Part shown: piece by piece, positions 49,702 to 57,768 of the stretch
Layout: each line of letters starts with the position of its first letter
Numbering within the stretch: position 1 is the stretch's first letter
Origin: GCA-002050365 sp964237235
GTDB lineage: Bacteria > Acidobacteriota > Blastocatellia > Pyrinomonadales > Pyrinomonadaceae
NCBI GenBank assembly: GCA_964237235.1
Contig: CAXSGY010000005.1
Location: 138,590 to 202,589, forward strand
Direction: 5' to 3'
Length of the DNA stretch: 64,000 nucleotides
Position numbers and translations under genes: made by a program
The notes under the pieces: model-generated
Database searches by the model: none
What the model was told of the DNA's origin: nothing
Seen by the model: only the letters and a program-made list of their open reading frames with translations

Positions 49702-51240
49702 ATGGCAAAAACAAAAGCGGCGAAAGCTGAAACGAAAAAAACAACCAAAACACAAACTTATAAAAATTATATCGGTGGCGAGTGGATAAAAAGCGCGTCG
49801 GACGATTATTTTGAAAATTTAAATCCGGCGGACACTTCGGATGTCGTCGGGCGTTTTCCGCGCTCGACCGAAGAGGACGTTGACCGGGCAGTCGCGGCGG
49901 CGAAAGAAGCGGCAACGAAATGGCGCAGAACGCCCGCGCCGAAACGCGCCGAAATTTTATTTAAATTGGGCGAGATTTTGCGCTTCAACAAAGACGAATT
50001 CACGCGCCAGATGACGCGCGAAATGGGCAAAGTTTTGAAGGAAGCCGGCGGCGACGTGCAGGAAGCGATTGACTGCACATACTACACGGCGGGCGAAGGC
50101 AGACGGCTGCACGGCTTTACGACCAAGGCGGAGATGCCGAACAAATACGCGATGTGCGAACGCCAGCCGGTCGGCATCTGCGGCTTGATTACGCCGTTCA
50201 ATTTTCCGATGGCAATTCCCTCCTGGAAATTAATTCCGGCTCTGGTGTGCGGCAACACGGTCGTGATGAAATCCGGCGAGGACGTGCCGCTTTCAACAAT
50301 CAATCTCGTCAAAGCCTGCGAGCAAGCCGGAATTCCAAAAGGCGTGATTAACGTCGTCAACGGCTTTTCCGAACCCGGCGAAGCGTTGGTCAATCACGAC
50401 GACGTGCGCTTGATTTCATTCACCGGCTCGACCGACACGGGGCGCATTATCGCCGAACAATGCGCCAGAAATAACAAAATCGTCAGCTTGGAAATGGGCG
50501 GCAAAAACGCGATTATCGTGATGGACTCGGCGGACGTGGACAACGCTGTCGAAGGTGCTTTGTGGGGCGCGTTCGGAACTTCGGGGCAACGCTGCACGGC
50601 TTCGTCGAGGCTCGTCGTGCATAAAAAAGTTTATAAAAAATTCTGCGAAAAATTAGTCGAAAAAGCCAAACGCTTACGAGTCGGCAACGGTTTGGACGCG
50701 CGCACGGAAGTCGGTCCGGTCATCAATCAACAGGCGTTGGACAAGATTTTATCTTACATCGAAATCGGTCAAAAAGAAGACCGCGCGACGCTCGCCTGCG
50801 GCGGCAATCGCCTGACGAAAGGCGAATATAAAAACGGTTATTTCATCGAACCGACGGTTTTCACCGATGTCAAACGCGGAATGCGAATCGAGCAGGAAGA
50901 AATTTTCGGACCCGTCACGTGCGTCGTTCCGTTTTCGACTTTGGACGAAGCGATTGACATTGTGAACGATGTCAAATACGGCTTGTCGTCGGCGATCTAC
51001 ACGCAGGATGTCAACCAGGCTTTCTACGCGACGCAGGAGCTTTACACCGGCATCGTTTACGTTAATTCCGCGACCATCGGCGCGGAAGTCCATTTGCCGT
51101 TCGGCGGCACGAAAGGCACCGGCAACGGACACCGCGAAGCCGGCACGCAGGTCTTGGATATTTTCTCCGAATGGAAATCAATCTACGTAGATTATTCGGG
51201 CAAACTGCAAAAGGCGCAGATTGACGCGGTTGAGATTTAG
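49702..51240 (+). CDS. NAD(P)-dependent aldehyde dehydrogenase
   Basis: A 512-residue ALDH-superfamily enzyme. NYIGGEW at the N-terminus, ITPFNFPMAIPSWKLIPAL, FTGSTDTGRIIA, the catalytic Glu in LEMGGKNAIIV and catalytic Cys in TSGQRCTASSR, and EEIFGPVTCVV are all present. A Lys-rich N-terminal tail of about 20 residues is unusual. The substrate is not assigned. It ends the core block; remnants follow. Confidence 0.94.
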   Translation: MAKTKAAKAETKKTTKTQTYKNYIGGEWIKSASDDYFENLNPADTSDVVGRFPRSTEEDVDRAVAAAKEAATKWRRTPAPKRAEILFKLGEILRFNKDEFTRQMTREMGKVLKEAGGDVQEAIDCTYYTAGEGRRLHGFTTKAEMPNKYAMCERQPVGICGLITPFNFPMAIPSWKLIPALVCGNTVVMKSGEDVPLSTINLVKACEQAGIPKGVINVVNGFSEPGEALVNHDDVRLISFTGSTDTGRIIAEQCARNNKIVSLEMGGKNAIIVMDSADVDNAVEGALWGAFGTSGQRCTASSRLVVHKKVYKKFCEKLVEKAKRLRVGNGLDARTEVGPVINQQALDKILSYIEIGQKEDRATLACGGNRLTKGEYKNGYFIEPTVFTDVKRGMRIEQEEIFGPVTCVVPFSTLDEAIDIVNDVKYGLSSAIYTQDVNQAFYATQELYTGIVYVNSATIGAEVHLPFGGTKGTGNGHREAGTQVLDIFSEWKSIYVDYSGKLQKAQIDAVEI

Positions 51241-51293
51241 ATTCGACGACATAGAATTTCGAGCTACATCACACTCAACAAAAACTCTTTCTT

Positions 51294-51598
51294 ATGGATC
51301 AGATTGTACTGTTTTACTCAAAGTCGAAACTTCTCAAAGCCTTTTTGCTGGTTTCGCTGATGAGTTTTGCCGCCGGTTTTGTCGCGACAAAACTCATCAG
51401 CACTCTGCTCGAGAAAAATCAAGCCTCTTGTTAGTATTTTCGGTCACTGATATTTCTTCAAATCTGTTACTGATAATCAGCTTGTGCGCCTTTTCAGTTA
51501 CACTGCCCGTCGCTCTCGTTTTCGGTTCACGAATCTTAAACTCTGACCCGCAAGTAATTATTTCGCTTGAAGGAATAGATGACAAAATCACAAAGTAA
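51294..51598 (+). pseudogene. STM3941-like small membrane protein, frameshifted
   Basis: The first frame encodes QIVLFYSKSKLLKAFLLVSL and a transmembrane helix, then stops at 51432-51434. The second frame continues with another hydrophobic segment and SDPQVIISLEGIDDKITK to 51598. Short two-helix proteins beginning with YPSK-like and ending with a PxLIIxxxGI box are known (STM3941 family). The break and missing tail suggest a dead gene. Confidence 0.5.
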
Positions 51599-51621
51599 AA
51601 CAACAAGGAGAACTCAAATAA

Positions 51622-51723
51622 ACGGAAGAATATATTGTGCAATATAAAGATACTCCGGAAACGATTGCCGAGAAGAAATTGGGCGATAAGGAGCGGTGGT
51701 ATGAAATCGCTCAATTAAAATAA
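51622..51723 (+). pseudogene. LysM-domain C-terminal remnant
   Basis: A start-less frame of 33 codons following a TAA encodes EYIVQYKDTPETIAEKKLGD then RWYEIAQLK, the end of a LysM domain. It lies 22 bp before the Trp-rich repeat protein gene, comparable to a WTE-LysM module preceding its partner gene in the island. Confidence 0.55.
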
Positions 51724-51745
51724 TATTAAAAGAATTAAAATTTTT

Positions 51746-52681
51746 ATGAAACTGCGAAATTGGTTTTTGAGACAAATAGCCGAACGCGGACTTATCGAAT
51801 ATAAACATGACTATTACACGGATAAGGATAAGCGGGCGTATGACGATCTACAGGAAGAATATCGTCAAGCCGCCGCTGGCGAAGAAAGAAAGCCGCTTTG
51901 GGGAAACAGCGGCGGAGAATTGTATCTGCCGTCCTGGAGCGGAGTTTGGAAACACGGAGGCGATGACCAAAGAATTTGGTATCTTTTTTGGGACAATATC
52001 AACGATCAACAAAAACGAGAATATCTCGTCAAGCATCAAGCTCCGCCGGAAGACTGGTATCAGAAACTGATCATTGAAAGAACGCTCGGAACGAAAGAAA
52101 AATGGAAGTGGCTGAACGAGCAGAAAGAGCGGGTTAAAAACGGCGCACAGCTTGAACCGCCGTGGATCACGTTTCCGATCAGCTTGAGCGATGTCGGCTG
52201 GGATGATTATTTTTTAGAGAGTTGGAAATTAAATGTTTGGATTCCATTTTGGGATAAATTAAACGAAGAAGAAAGAACACTATATTTAGCGAAATTCCCG
52301 CCGCCGGACAAAGAATGGAAAGACAATATAACTATTCGTTGGACGGGCAAAATCAGAAAGACCGCTGAATGGTTCGCCAGACAAAGATTCTTTCTGGAAA
52401 ATCAAACAGATCATTTTGATTGCGTCCTTCGTATTTTATTTCCTTGGGAAGCATTTCCAACAATTACGGCAAAAGAAACGACTTGGGATGCTGAATTTAC
52501 CAATAAATGGTTAGCAGAAATTTGGTTGCCGTTTTGGAACTCAATGAACAATGAAGAGCAGGATGAGATTCTTGTTTTTCAGAATTTACCTGAAAATGAA
52601 TGGCTAGAGATATTAGCGCGTTACGAGGTTAAAAATTTTCACAAATTAAAAGAACTGAAATCAAATGAAACTAAAGGATGA
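51746..52681 (+). CDS. Trp-rich protein with three internal repeats, unknown function
   Basis: The family is not recognised. The 311-residue product is rich in Trp and Glu, with no signal peptide or membrane segment. Three related units of about 40 residues are visible: IWYLFWDNINDQQKREYLV (about 76-94), VWIPFWDKLNEEERTLYLA (about 166-184) and IWLPFWNSMNNEEQDEILV (about 265-283), each followed by a Pro-containing loop and a Trp. The pattern suggests a helical solenoid or binding scaffold. It follows a LysM remnant, so it may have been the partner (immunity) of a lost effector. That is inference. Confidence 0.7.
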   Translation: MKLRNWFLRQIAERGLIEYKHDYYTDKDKRAYDDLQEEYRQAAAGEERKPLWGNSGGELYLPSWSGVWKHGGDDQRIWYLFWDNINDQQKREYLVKHQAPPEDWYQKLIIERTLGTKEKWKWLNEQKERVKNGAQLEPPWITFPISLSDVGWDDYFLESWKLNVWIPFWDKLNEEERTLYLAKFPPPDKEWKDNITIRWTGKIRKTAEWFARQRFFLENQTDHFDCVLRILFPWEAFPTITAKETTWDAEFTNKWLAEIWLPFWNSMNNEEQDEILVFQNLPENEWLEILARYEVKNFHKLKELKSNETKG

Positions 52682-52760
52682 ATTAAAATCTGTCGGACAC
52701 TGAATTTTGTCTGATTACATCCTGACTTTTACAGGCACAATCTCGCTAATTTTTGTCTTA

Positions 52761-52780
52761 CATCTATTGATTTGTTCGGT
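52761..52780 (-). other. attC-like left half on the minus strand
   Basis: On the minus strand ACCGAACAAATCAATAGATG matches the conserved start of the other attC-like sites, one base from site 3. No right half is visible. It would close the reverse-strand cassette that holds the membrane-protein gene. Confidence 0.55.
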
Positions 52781-52889
52781 TTGCCTTTGTTTTTATCACG
52801 CCGTTATATCCCACGTAATTTTAAGTTAATAATGCGAGTTTGCGCCGCGCTTTATTAATTTCGCGCCGTTCGCCGCCGGATAACTTTAA

Positions 52890-53285
52890 TTAAGCATTAA
52901 ATAAGTCGCCGACAAACGGTATTTTCCAAAAAGGCATATATTCAGTCCATCCCACGAAGAACGAGAAAATGAAATGAATTAACGGTGCCGAGAAAAAACT
53001 TAACGCTAAATATACAATTGTCTTTCGAGTATTCAACTTTAAAAATACCGGCGGAAGCAATACTGTTATGAGCATTGGAACAGGATAATAAATCCACCAG
53101 GGCAATCCGTAGGTTGCGCCGTATTTTCCAAATGTCATACCTAAAACAACTAGTGTAAAACCTAAAACGGATATTAATCTTATTTTTTTTAAATATTCAG
53201 TTTTCGATAAAAGAAGCCTGACAATCAAAAAAAATATCAACAGCGAAGCGACTATCATAATTAGGAAATGCCACGTGGAATTCAT
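52890..53285 (-). CDS. Small membrane protein with four transmembrane segments, unknown
   Basis: The family is not recognised. From the ATG at 53285 the 131-residue product has about four hydrophobic segments (FLIMIVASLLIFFLIVRLLL, LISVLGFTLVVLGMTFG, YPVPMLITVLLPPVFL, IVYLALSFFSAPLIHFIFSF) and little else. The open frame extends upstream to 53351, but the extension overlaps the PIN fragment and lacks coding character. It lies between two attC-like sites on the same strand, so it is probably a cassette passenger. Confidence 0.6.
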   Translation of the reverse strand: MNSTWHFLIMIVASLLIFFLIVRLLLSKTEYLKKIRLISVLGFTLVVLGMTFGKYGATYGLPWWIYYPVPMLITVLLPPVFLKLNTRKTIVYLALSFFSAPLIHFIFSFFVGWTEYMPFWKIPFVGDLFNA

Positions 53286-53319
53286 AAGGATTTTTATTTT
53301 GCAGATTGTTTCTGATAAG

Positions 53320-53520
53320 TTAATTTTCAAATGCCGTTCCGGCTTGTTCAAGCGTGATGCGTACGCGTTTTATCATCGCCGAAAATGCGTTGTTGATTTC
53401 CCATCTAAGCAAGCGCGGGGCAACTAGAGCATAGCCTTGAGATTTAGCAACCAGTAAAGGTTTCTCCGGCTCGTTTGCGATGACAGCAATAATAGTTGAT
53501 GTATCTGCGACTAAATCCAT
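53320..53520 (-). pseudogene. PIN-domain toxin (VapC-like), C-terminally truncated
   Basis: The fragment MDLVADTSTIIAVIANEPEK has the first PIN acid, and PRLLRWEINNAFSAMIKR has the second conserved acidic helix, but the frame ends after 66 residues. The later acids are missing; a full PIN toxin has about 130. It starts about 60 bp after the attC-like site on the same strand. No antitoxin gene is recognised. Confidence 0.7.
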
Positions 53521-53579
53521 ATTCATAATTTCACAAATATAAATTTAGCAGATTTACAACTAACGAGAAACGAAAAGCG

Positions 53580-53692
53580 GCACAATGTCTGAGATGACGT
53601 GGGGCGAAACCGCCAGTATTAACGTAAAAGTTTAACGAACGACGCGACAAGAAAGTCGTTGTTTCGCCCTCACATCCATTGAGTTGTTGGCG
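53580..53692 (-). other. attC-like recombination site 4 (minus strand)
   Basis: On the minus strand it opens CGCCAACAACTCAATGGATG and ends with ACGTCATCTCAGACATTGTGC, where the core GTT has become ATT. The arms GTGAGGGCGAAAC and GTTTCGCCCCAC pair with one unpaired A, as in sites 1 and 5. Length is 113 bp, like the others. The G-to-A change at the crossover base suggests it may be inactive. Confidence 0.75.
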
Positions 53693-53761
53693 GTATTGCC
53701 TGAGGTGATTCAATAAAAGTGGAGCGCAAACTGTCTTTGGTAGAATATCGAAGATGTGTGA

Positions 53762-54093
53762 AAAAAGAACGACGATGAATTTAAGCGCAACGCTTTGCAA
53801 AAGGTGTTTGACGGACAATCGGTCAGCCCGGTCGCCGAAGAATTATGGATTAAGGCAACTGCTGCGGACAACGTCCAAGCCGGGAGTTTTTTTCAAGATT
53901 TAAGGCGGAACTAATCGAAGGCGGAGCCTTTGAAGACTTTGAACAAGCCCGCTCGGAAATCTTCAGCCGCATTGAAGGCTGCTACAATCGGGTCAGACTG
54001 CATTCGGGCTTAGATTACCAAAGCCCGCTGCAATTTGAAGATGAGTTAAAGTTGAAAACTAAATTAAGGAGCAGAGAGAGTTTGATGTCCTGA
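53762..54093 (+). mobile_element. IS3-family transposase remnant (OrfA and OrfB fragments)
   Basis: An OrfA-like start DEFKRNALQKVFDGQSVSPV (from about 53774) is followed, after an internal deletion and frame change near 53880-53910, by the end of an IS3-type OrfB integrase core: FEDFEQARSEIFSRIEGCYN, then RLHSGLDYQSPLQFEDEL, stop at 54091-54093. The YN-x-x-RxHSxLxYxSP box is typical of IS3. Only about 330 bp of an element that is normally 1.2-1.5 kb remain. Confidence 0.8.
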
Positions 54094-54584
54094 ATAATCT
54101 GACCGTCTCAATTAAATTATGGTTCTTCACTCAAAGCCAAACTTTTATGACAAGGAGATTTGCGATCAGTTCATCGCTTTGAACGCGGAAGCGCGATTTT
54201 GCGCGAAGCGGTCGAGCATCTGGAAAAACGAATCCTACCAAACCCCTGCCAACGCCGAAAAAAGAAAAAGCACTCACAACGATAAGTGCTTGAAACTAAA
54301 TGGTGGAGATGAGGGCGAACAGCTGCTATTGTAAATCGTTGAATTAACAAGGTTTACATTTCACTTATAATAACCTTGACCGCTTTTTGACCACTTCCCT
54401 TTTAAAACGGTTAAAAATCAGCATCGGATTGAGTCGAATTTAATACCCAATCCGATGCTAAATTCATCTCTATTCTCTTTTGACAATAGAGATGAATTTG
54501 TTAAACTGCCTTTGCCTTTTAGTATTCAGTTATCAAATAGCTGAACGGAAAGCCTTCGATTACGAGTCGAGGGCTTTTCTCGTT
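54094..54584. other. Non-coding stretch with three hairpins
   Basis: No gene is supported. Hairpins: GCATCGGATTG/CAATCCGATGC (54421-54431 with 54448-54458), AAATTCATCTCTATT/AATAGAGATGAATTT (54460-54474 with 54485-54499), and AAAGCCTTCGA/TCGAGGGCTTT (54549-54559 with 54567-54577). The last is likely a terminator for the minus-strand operon that ends at 54585. Confidence 0.6.
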
Positions 54585-54809
54585 TTAGAACTGTTTCCAG
54601 ATGGCGAACGCCGCGCAGAGAATCGCAAAGATGGCGACATTTAATCTAATCACGATTCGGATCAGCCGGTTTCTCTCGCGCAGAGCTTCGAGCCGTTCAA
54701 ATCTTGCGATCCGCGCGTCGAGAGCGTTCAAGATGATTTTCGATGTCTCTAGTCGGCATAAATAATTTTCAGAACAATCTCTCAATTGACCACTGACAAA
54801 AGCTGACAA
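54585..54809 (-). CDS. Small single-pass membrane protein, unknown
   Basis: A 74-residue product with a charged helical part (NALDARIARFERLEALRERN) and one C-terminal transmembrane helix (IRLNVAIFAILCAAFAIW) ending KQF. The start shown is a TTG without a clear ribosome site, so the N-terminus is uncertain. The same plan is found in the next upstream gene. It resembles small phage or mobile-element coiled-coil membrane proteins only in shape. Confidence 0.5.
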   Translation of the reverse strand: MSAFVSGQLRDCSENYLCRLETSKIILNALDARIARFERLEALRERNRLIRIVIRLNVAIFAILCAAFAIWKQF

Positions 54810-54884
54810 AACTCATTTCAAGATGCGGATTCCGCACTTTGATTTTTTTCCCGCGATGGAAAAAAGCTCCGGGCTTCTCAAATC

Positions 54885-55166
54885 TCAAAACTGCGCGGCG
54901 ACGGCATAAATGGCGCATATAACGCCGATGATAATGATTGCCGAATCCGTTCGTCGGACTCGCTCGGCGCGGATTTTACCTTGCGCCGCGTTCCACTCGT
55001 CGCGCTCAATGCGGGCGTTGGCTTTCGCTAAAAATAATCTTTCGCCGTTGATTAGCATTTTCTCGAATTCGCCGGTTAGGGCAGTATCAAAAGTATCAAA
55101 AGCTATAAGTGCGGAATCCGCACTTATAGAAAAATCTAGAAGATTCTCTAAACTAAACACTGACAA
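54885..55166 (-). CDS. Small single-pass membrane protein, second copy of the plan
   Basis: A 93-residue product with a charged helix (LAKANARIERDEWNAAQGK) and a C-terminal transmembrane helix (SAIIIIGVICAIYAVAA) ending AQF, the same plan as its neighbour. The start is again a TTG; an ATG at 55058 would give 57 residues. A 27-bp palindrome (55103-55129) falls inside the N-terminal part, which weakens the case for the longer start. It begins 12 bp past the end of the secreted-protein gene. Confidence 0.5.
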   Translation of the reverse strand: MSVFSLENLLDFSISADSALIAFDTFDTALTGEFEKMLINGERLFLAKANARIERDEWNAAQGKIRAERVRRTDSAIIIIGVICAIYAVAAQF

Positions 55167-55178
55167 AAGCTGACGAAA

Positions 55179-55673
55179 CTATTTCTGGCTTTTAACTTTC
55201 TCTTTTAATAAATCACCACGCCGCTTCGGTTTAGATGATTCTAAGCGTGAATACTTACCTTCAAAGTTGCACATAACTCCGTGGTAATCATTACAATCGG
55301 TTTCTCTAATAGTTATAGTGTTACCGACAAAAACAAAAGTTAAACGACAGCTAATAGCCTCGCCTTCGGAACTTCGTTTATTGAAATCGGTATTGTATTC
55401 AGCGATATTTTCAGATTGCCAATTTGCTTCATCTTTGAATTCACCAACACAATAATCGCCATAACTCTTTCCTTTCCTACCTACGTTTAACTCAAAACGG
55501 ACAAAACTTATTTTGCCTCGTTTGATCTCTGTAATTTTGAGTCTTCCAAAGCCAAACTTGTCTTTGCGATTGTAAGTACCTGAATAATTCTGTGCCGACG
55601 TATTCGTAGCAAAAAAGACCAGCGTAAAGGCGAGTAGCGAAGAGAACAGAAACTTTAAAGAATAATTAGCCAT
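55179..55673 (-). CDS. Secreted Cys-containing protein, unknown
   Basis: The family is not recognised. A 164-residue protein with a signal peptide (FLFSSLLAFTLVFFATNTSAQ), then a compact domain with paired strands (GTYNRKDKFGFGRLKITEI, ISFVRFELNVG) and four Cys (DYCVG, AISCRLTF, ETDCNDYHGVMCNFEG), compatible with disulfides. The tail is basic. It lies 6 bp after the helix-turn-helix gene, so the two form an operon. Confidence 0.7.
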   Translation of the reverse strand: MANYSLKFLFSSLLAFTLVFFATNTSAQNYSGTYNRKDKFGFGRLKITEIKRGKISFVRFELNVGRKGKSYGDYCVGEFKDEANWQSENIAEYNTDFNKRSSEGEAISCRLTFVFVGNTITIRETDCNDYHGVMCNFEGKYSRLESSKPKRRGDLLKEKVKSQK

Positions 55674-55679
55674 TAAAAT

Positions 55680-55877
55680 TTACTCTTTCTCTTTTGCCGG
55701 TCTGCCTGGCTTGCGTTCAAGATTTTCGAGTCGTTTAACTTCACTTTCAGGAATTACATTTTCACGACCGAACTTTTCAGTCCCAGTTATTACACCTTCA
55801 ATAATCATTTGTCGAACACGAGCATCCGAGATGTTCAATCGGGCAGCCGTTTCTTTAGTTGTTAAAAAACCTTTCAT
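55680..55877 (-). CDS. Excisionase-like helix-turn-helix protein
   Basis: A 65-residue protein: TTKETAARLNISDARVRQMI then GVITGTEKFGRENVIPESEV, the MerR/Xis-type helix-turn-helix of excisionase-family proteins, followed by a basic AT-hook-like tail (RKPGRPAKEK). It is divergent from the 56013 operon, and the shared intergenic region carries palindromic copies of ATCTTACG that could be its operator. It may therefore regulate itself and the operon opposite. Confidence 0.82.
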   Translation of the reverse strand: MKGFLTTKETAARLNISDARVRQMIIEGVITGTEKFGRENVIPESEVKRLENLERKPGRPAKEKE

Positions 55878-55898
55878 TGTTCACCAATTTATCAAAAA

Positions 55899-55961
55899 TA
55901 ATAATCTTACGCAATCGAAATAATTAACTTGACTTTAATCTTACGACAGCGTAAGATTATT
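55899..55961 (+). promoter_or_regulatory. Operator-like palindromes and promoter upstream of the SWIM operon
   Basis: AATAATCTTACGC (55900-55912) is the exact complement of 55949-55961. A closer palindrome AATCTTACG-N4-CGTAAGATT lies at 55937-55958. It covers the spacer and -10 of a plausible promoter, TTGACT (55929-55934), 17 bp, TAAGAT (55952-55957). A repressor site is the natural reading. Confidence 0.65.
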
Positions 55962-56012
55962 TATAGATTGAATAAATCATTCATTCCGAAATAAACGACA
56001 GGAGAAAAATCA

Positions 56013-56429
56013 ATGATTGAAATTACCGACAAAGACAGATTCGCACAGGTCATCGCCGATTCAATCGCGCGCGTCGAACTGACGAACACAAATCAGCAAA
56101 CCAAAAAACGATGGATTAACGCCATCGCCAAGGCAACCGTCGAAATTGAACAAAACGGAGTTTTTATGACGTGGCAGGAAGAGAATCACAGCTTGCTGAT
56201 CTGGTCGCAGAAGAGCAACCAAATCTACACGGCAAACGGAGTCTGCCAGTGCCGCGCGTTCGCCGAAGGTCAGGCGTGTTTCCACCGGGCGGCGGCTCGA
56301 CTGGTTCGTCTGTATCTGGAATCGGAAGCAAAGACGGCGAGCGTGGCAACGAAACGTGAAGAACTGACTTATCTGAAACCGACAATGACGTTCAAAGCCG
56401 AAAGAGTCGGCGGAATCAGAGTCAACTAA
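56013..56429 (+). CDS. SWIM zinc-finger protein
   Basis: A 138-residue protein with a SWIM zinc finger: CQCRAFAEGQACFHRAAARLV (CxC, then CxH). The preceding region (WQEENHSLLIWSQKSNQIYTANGV) fits the strand that leads into SWIM domains. SWIM fingers bind DNA or proteins and occur in mobile-element and repair proteins. AGGAG precedes the ATG. First of five same-strand genes (56013-58130), the last four of them overlapping. Confidence 0.82.
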   Translation: MIEITDKDRFAQVIADSIARVELTNTNQQTKKRWINAIAKATVEIEQNGVFMTWQEENHSLLIWSQKSNQIYTANGVCQCRAFAEGQACFHRAAARLVRLYLESEAKTASVATKREELTYLKPTMTFKAERVGGIRVN

Positions 56430-56508
56430 ATACGAAAGGCTTAGGAATGCTAGGAACACTTCTAAGCCTCTCTTTCCAATTAGTTTATTAACCAAAAGGA
56501 GTTACGAA

Positions 56509-56940
56509 ATGAATATTACATCGCAACCAACTGAAAAACAAAAGAGCGATAAAGACAGCTTTCAAGTTTTACTTGAAAAACTAAACAATGAAACTTTCGC
56601 CCGTGAATTCTTTGCGCGTAGATTGGAGCGCGCTACTGACGGCATCCAGGAAATTCTGTCCGTAACAATCGGCTGGAATGTTTTGACGAAAAAAAATAGC
56701 GAGTGGGGGCATCGAATCTTGCTCGAAGTTCTCGAGACTCTACTTATTCGTCACAAAAACTTTTCGCGCTCGGATTTTATCGAGAAACTGCAAAAAGCCA
56801 TTTTCGATTTCACAATAACCAAAGACGAAGCCTATCGCCAATGGGAAACGGAATCTTTTGCCAAAGTCGGACTTGATGAAAACGGCATTGATTTGAAAGC
56901 CGATTTAGGCGAGAAAGTTGCGGAGGTGGAAAATGCCTAA
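56509..56940 (+). CDS. Unknown protein of the SWIM operon
   Basis: The family is not recognised. A 143-residue, mostly helical, soluble protein with no signal peptide. SFQVLLEKLNNETFAREFFAR and LEVLETLLIRHKNFSRSDFI are visible amphipathic helices, and the C-terminus is acidic. AAGGAG precedes the ATG. The next gene starts 8 bases before its stop. Confidence 0.65.
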   Translation: MNITSQPTEKQKSDKDSFQVLLEKLNNETFAREFFARRLERATDGIQEILSVTIGWNVLTKKNSEWGHRILLEVLETLLIRHKNFSRSDFIEKLQKAIFDFTITKDEAYRQWETESFAKVGLDENGIDLKADLGEKVAEVENA

Positions 56941-57466
56941 ACAAAAAGACGTTAAATCACTTACTGAACGCCAAAACAAATACATCAATCAAATCGCCCA
57001 ACAAGTCGAATTGGCGATGAAGTCAAAGAAAACACCGAAGAAAGTCAAGGCGTGTCTGTATTCGGTTGTTCTCGAAGCGTCTATCGAATCCGGTTTGACG
57101 CTCGGCGATTTTAATTTAGTGCGCGTCGCTTTGCCGAACATCATTGACGCGCTCGGCGAAGATTACGGCAAAGGTTATCTGCATTCGATTTCCGCCATTC
57201 TGCGCTACGACACCGACGCGGTTCAGGAATTTTATGATAAGAATCTCGACAGGAAAGATTCGACATCGCCGCTTTACTCGGAGACTAAAGATGCCGATAC
57301 GGAAACCTTAGCGGTCGTGCTGTCAGCCTTAATGCACAACGATAATTTACCGATTCGTCTTTACAACCTTATCGGCGATGAAATCAATCAGGTCGAAGAT
57401 ATTCACACGCCGGAAGTCGTTTTACTCAATCTGCAAAGATTGAACGCGGAGGAGGAGAAACGATGA
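56933..57466 (+). CDS. Unknown helical protein of the SWIM operon
   Basis: The family is not recognised. A 177-residue soluble protein: a basic start (KQKDVKSLTERQNKYINQIA), a helical core (SGLTLGDFNLVRVALPNIID) and an acidic tail. The ATG at 56933 is preceded by GGAGGTGG. A TTG at 56918 also opens the frame, but the ribosome site favours 56933. It overlaps its neighbours on both sides, so translation is coupled. Confidence 0.65.
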   Translation: MPKQKDVKSLTERQNKYINQIAQQVELAMKSKKTPKKVKACLYSVVLEASIESGLTLGDFNLVRVALPNIIDALGEDYGKGYLHSISAILRYDTDAVQEFYDKNLDRKDSTSPLYSETKDADTETLAVVLSALMHNDNLPIRLYNLIGDEINQVEDIHTPEVVLLNLQRLNAEEEKR

Positions 57467-57768
57467 ATAATTCAGAAACAAGCCGCAACGAAAGATTAAA
57501 AGCGATTATCAAAACCGAGTATGAAAAAGACGGTGTAGTCATCGCCGTCGGCGGCATCCGGCACATTGACGGCTTCGCCTTTGAAATCACAACGAACGGC
57601 AGGCGGCAGAAAGGCATTTTGTTAAACGGCAAACTTCGCCGCCGCGAACGCCGCAAGGTTATAAACGGTCTTTTGTATGCGTTAAAAACGAACTATCTGG
57701 GCGATTTTATTCAATTCGGCAATGGCGCACGCGGCGCGATAGTGAAAAATGCGGAGGATTTGAAATGA
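57463..57768 (+). CDS. Unknown small protein of the SWIM operon
   Basis: The family is not recognised. A 101-residue protein, basic (KLRRRERRKVINGLLYALK) with a strand-rich middle (GVVIAVGGIRHIDGFAFEI). The ATG overlaps the previous stop (ATGA), preceded by GGAGGAG. The basic character is compatible with nucleic-acid binding, but no motif is recognised. Confidence 0.65.
   Translation: MNNSETSRNERLKAIIKTEYEKDGVVIAVGGIRHIDGFAFEITTNGRRQKGILLNGKLRRRERRKVINGLLYALKTNYLGDFIQFGNGARGAIVKNAEDLK

Noticed and set aside
54296..54325. AAATGGTGGAGATGAGGGCGAACAGC-like stretch resembling an attC left half
   Set aside because: The RYYYAAC core and the right arm are missing and only the GAGGGCGAA part agrees. 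It could be a very degraded site, but support is too weak to list.
54119..54334. 71-codon plus-strand frame after the IS3 remnant
   Set aside because: No ribosome site, no recognisable motif and amino acid use typical of random frames. It lies in DNA that looks like decayed mobile-element sequence.
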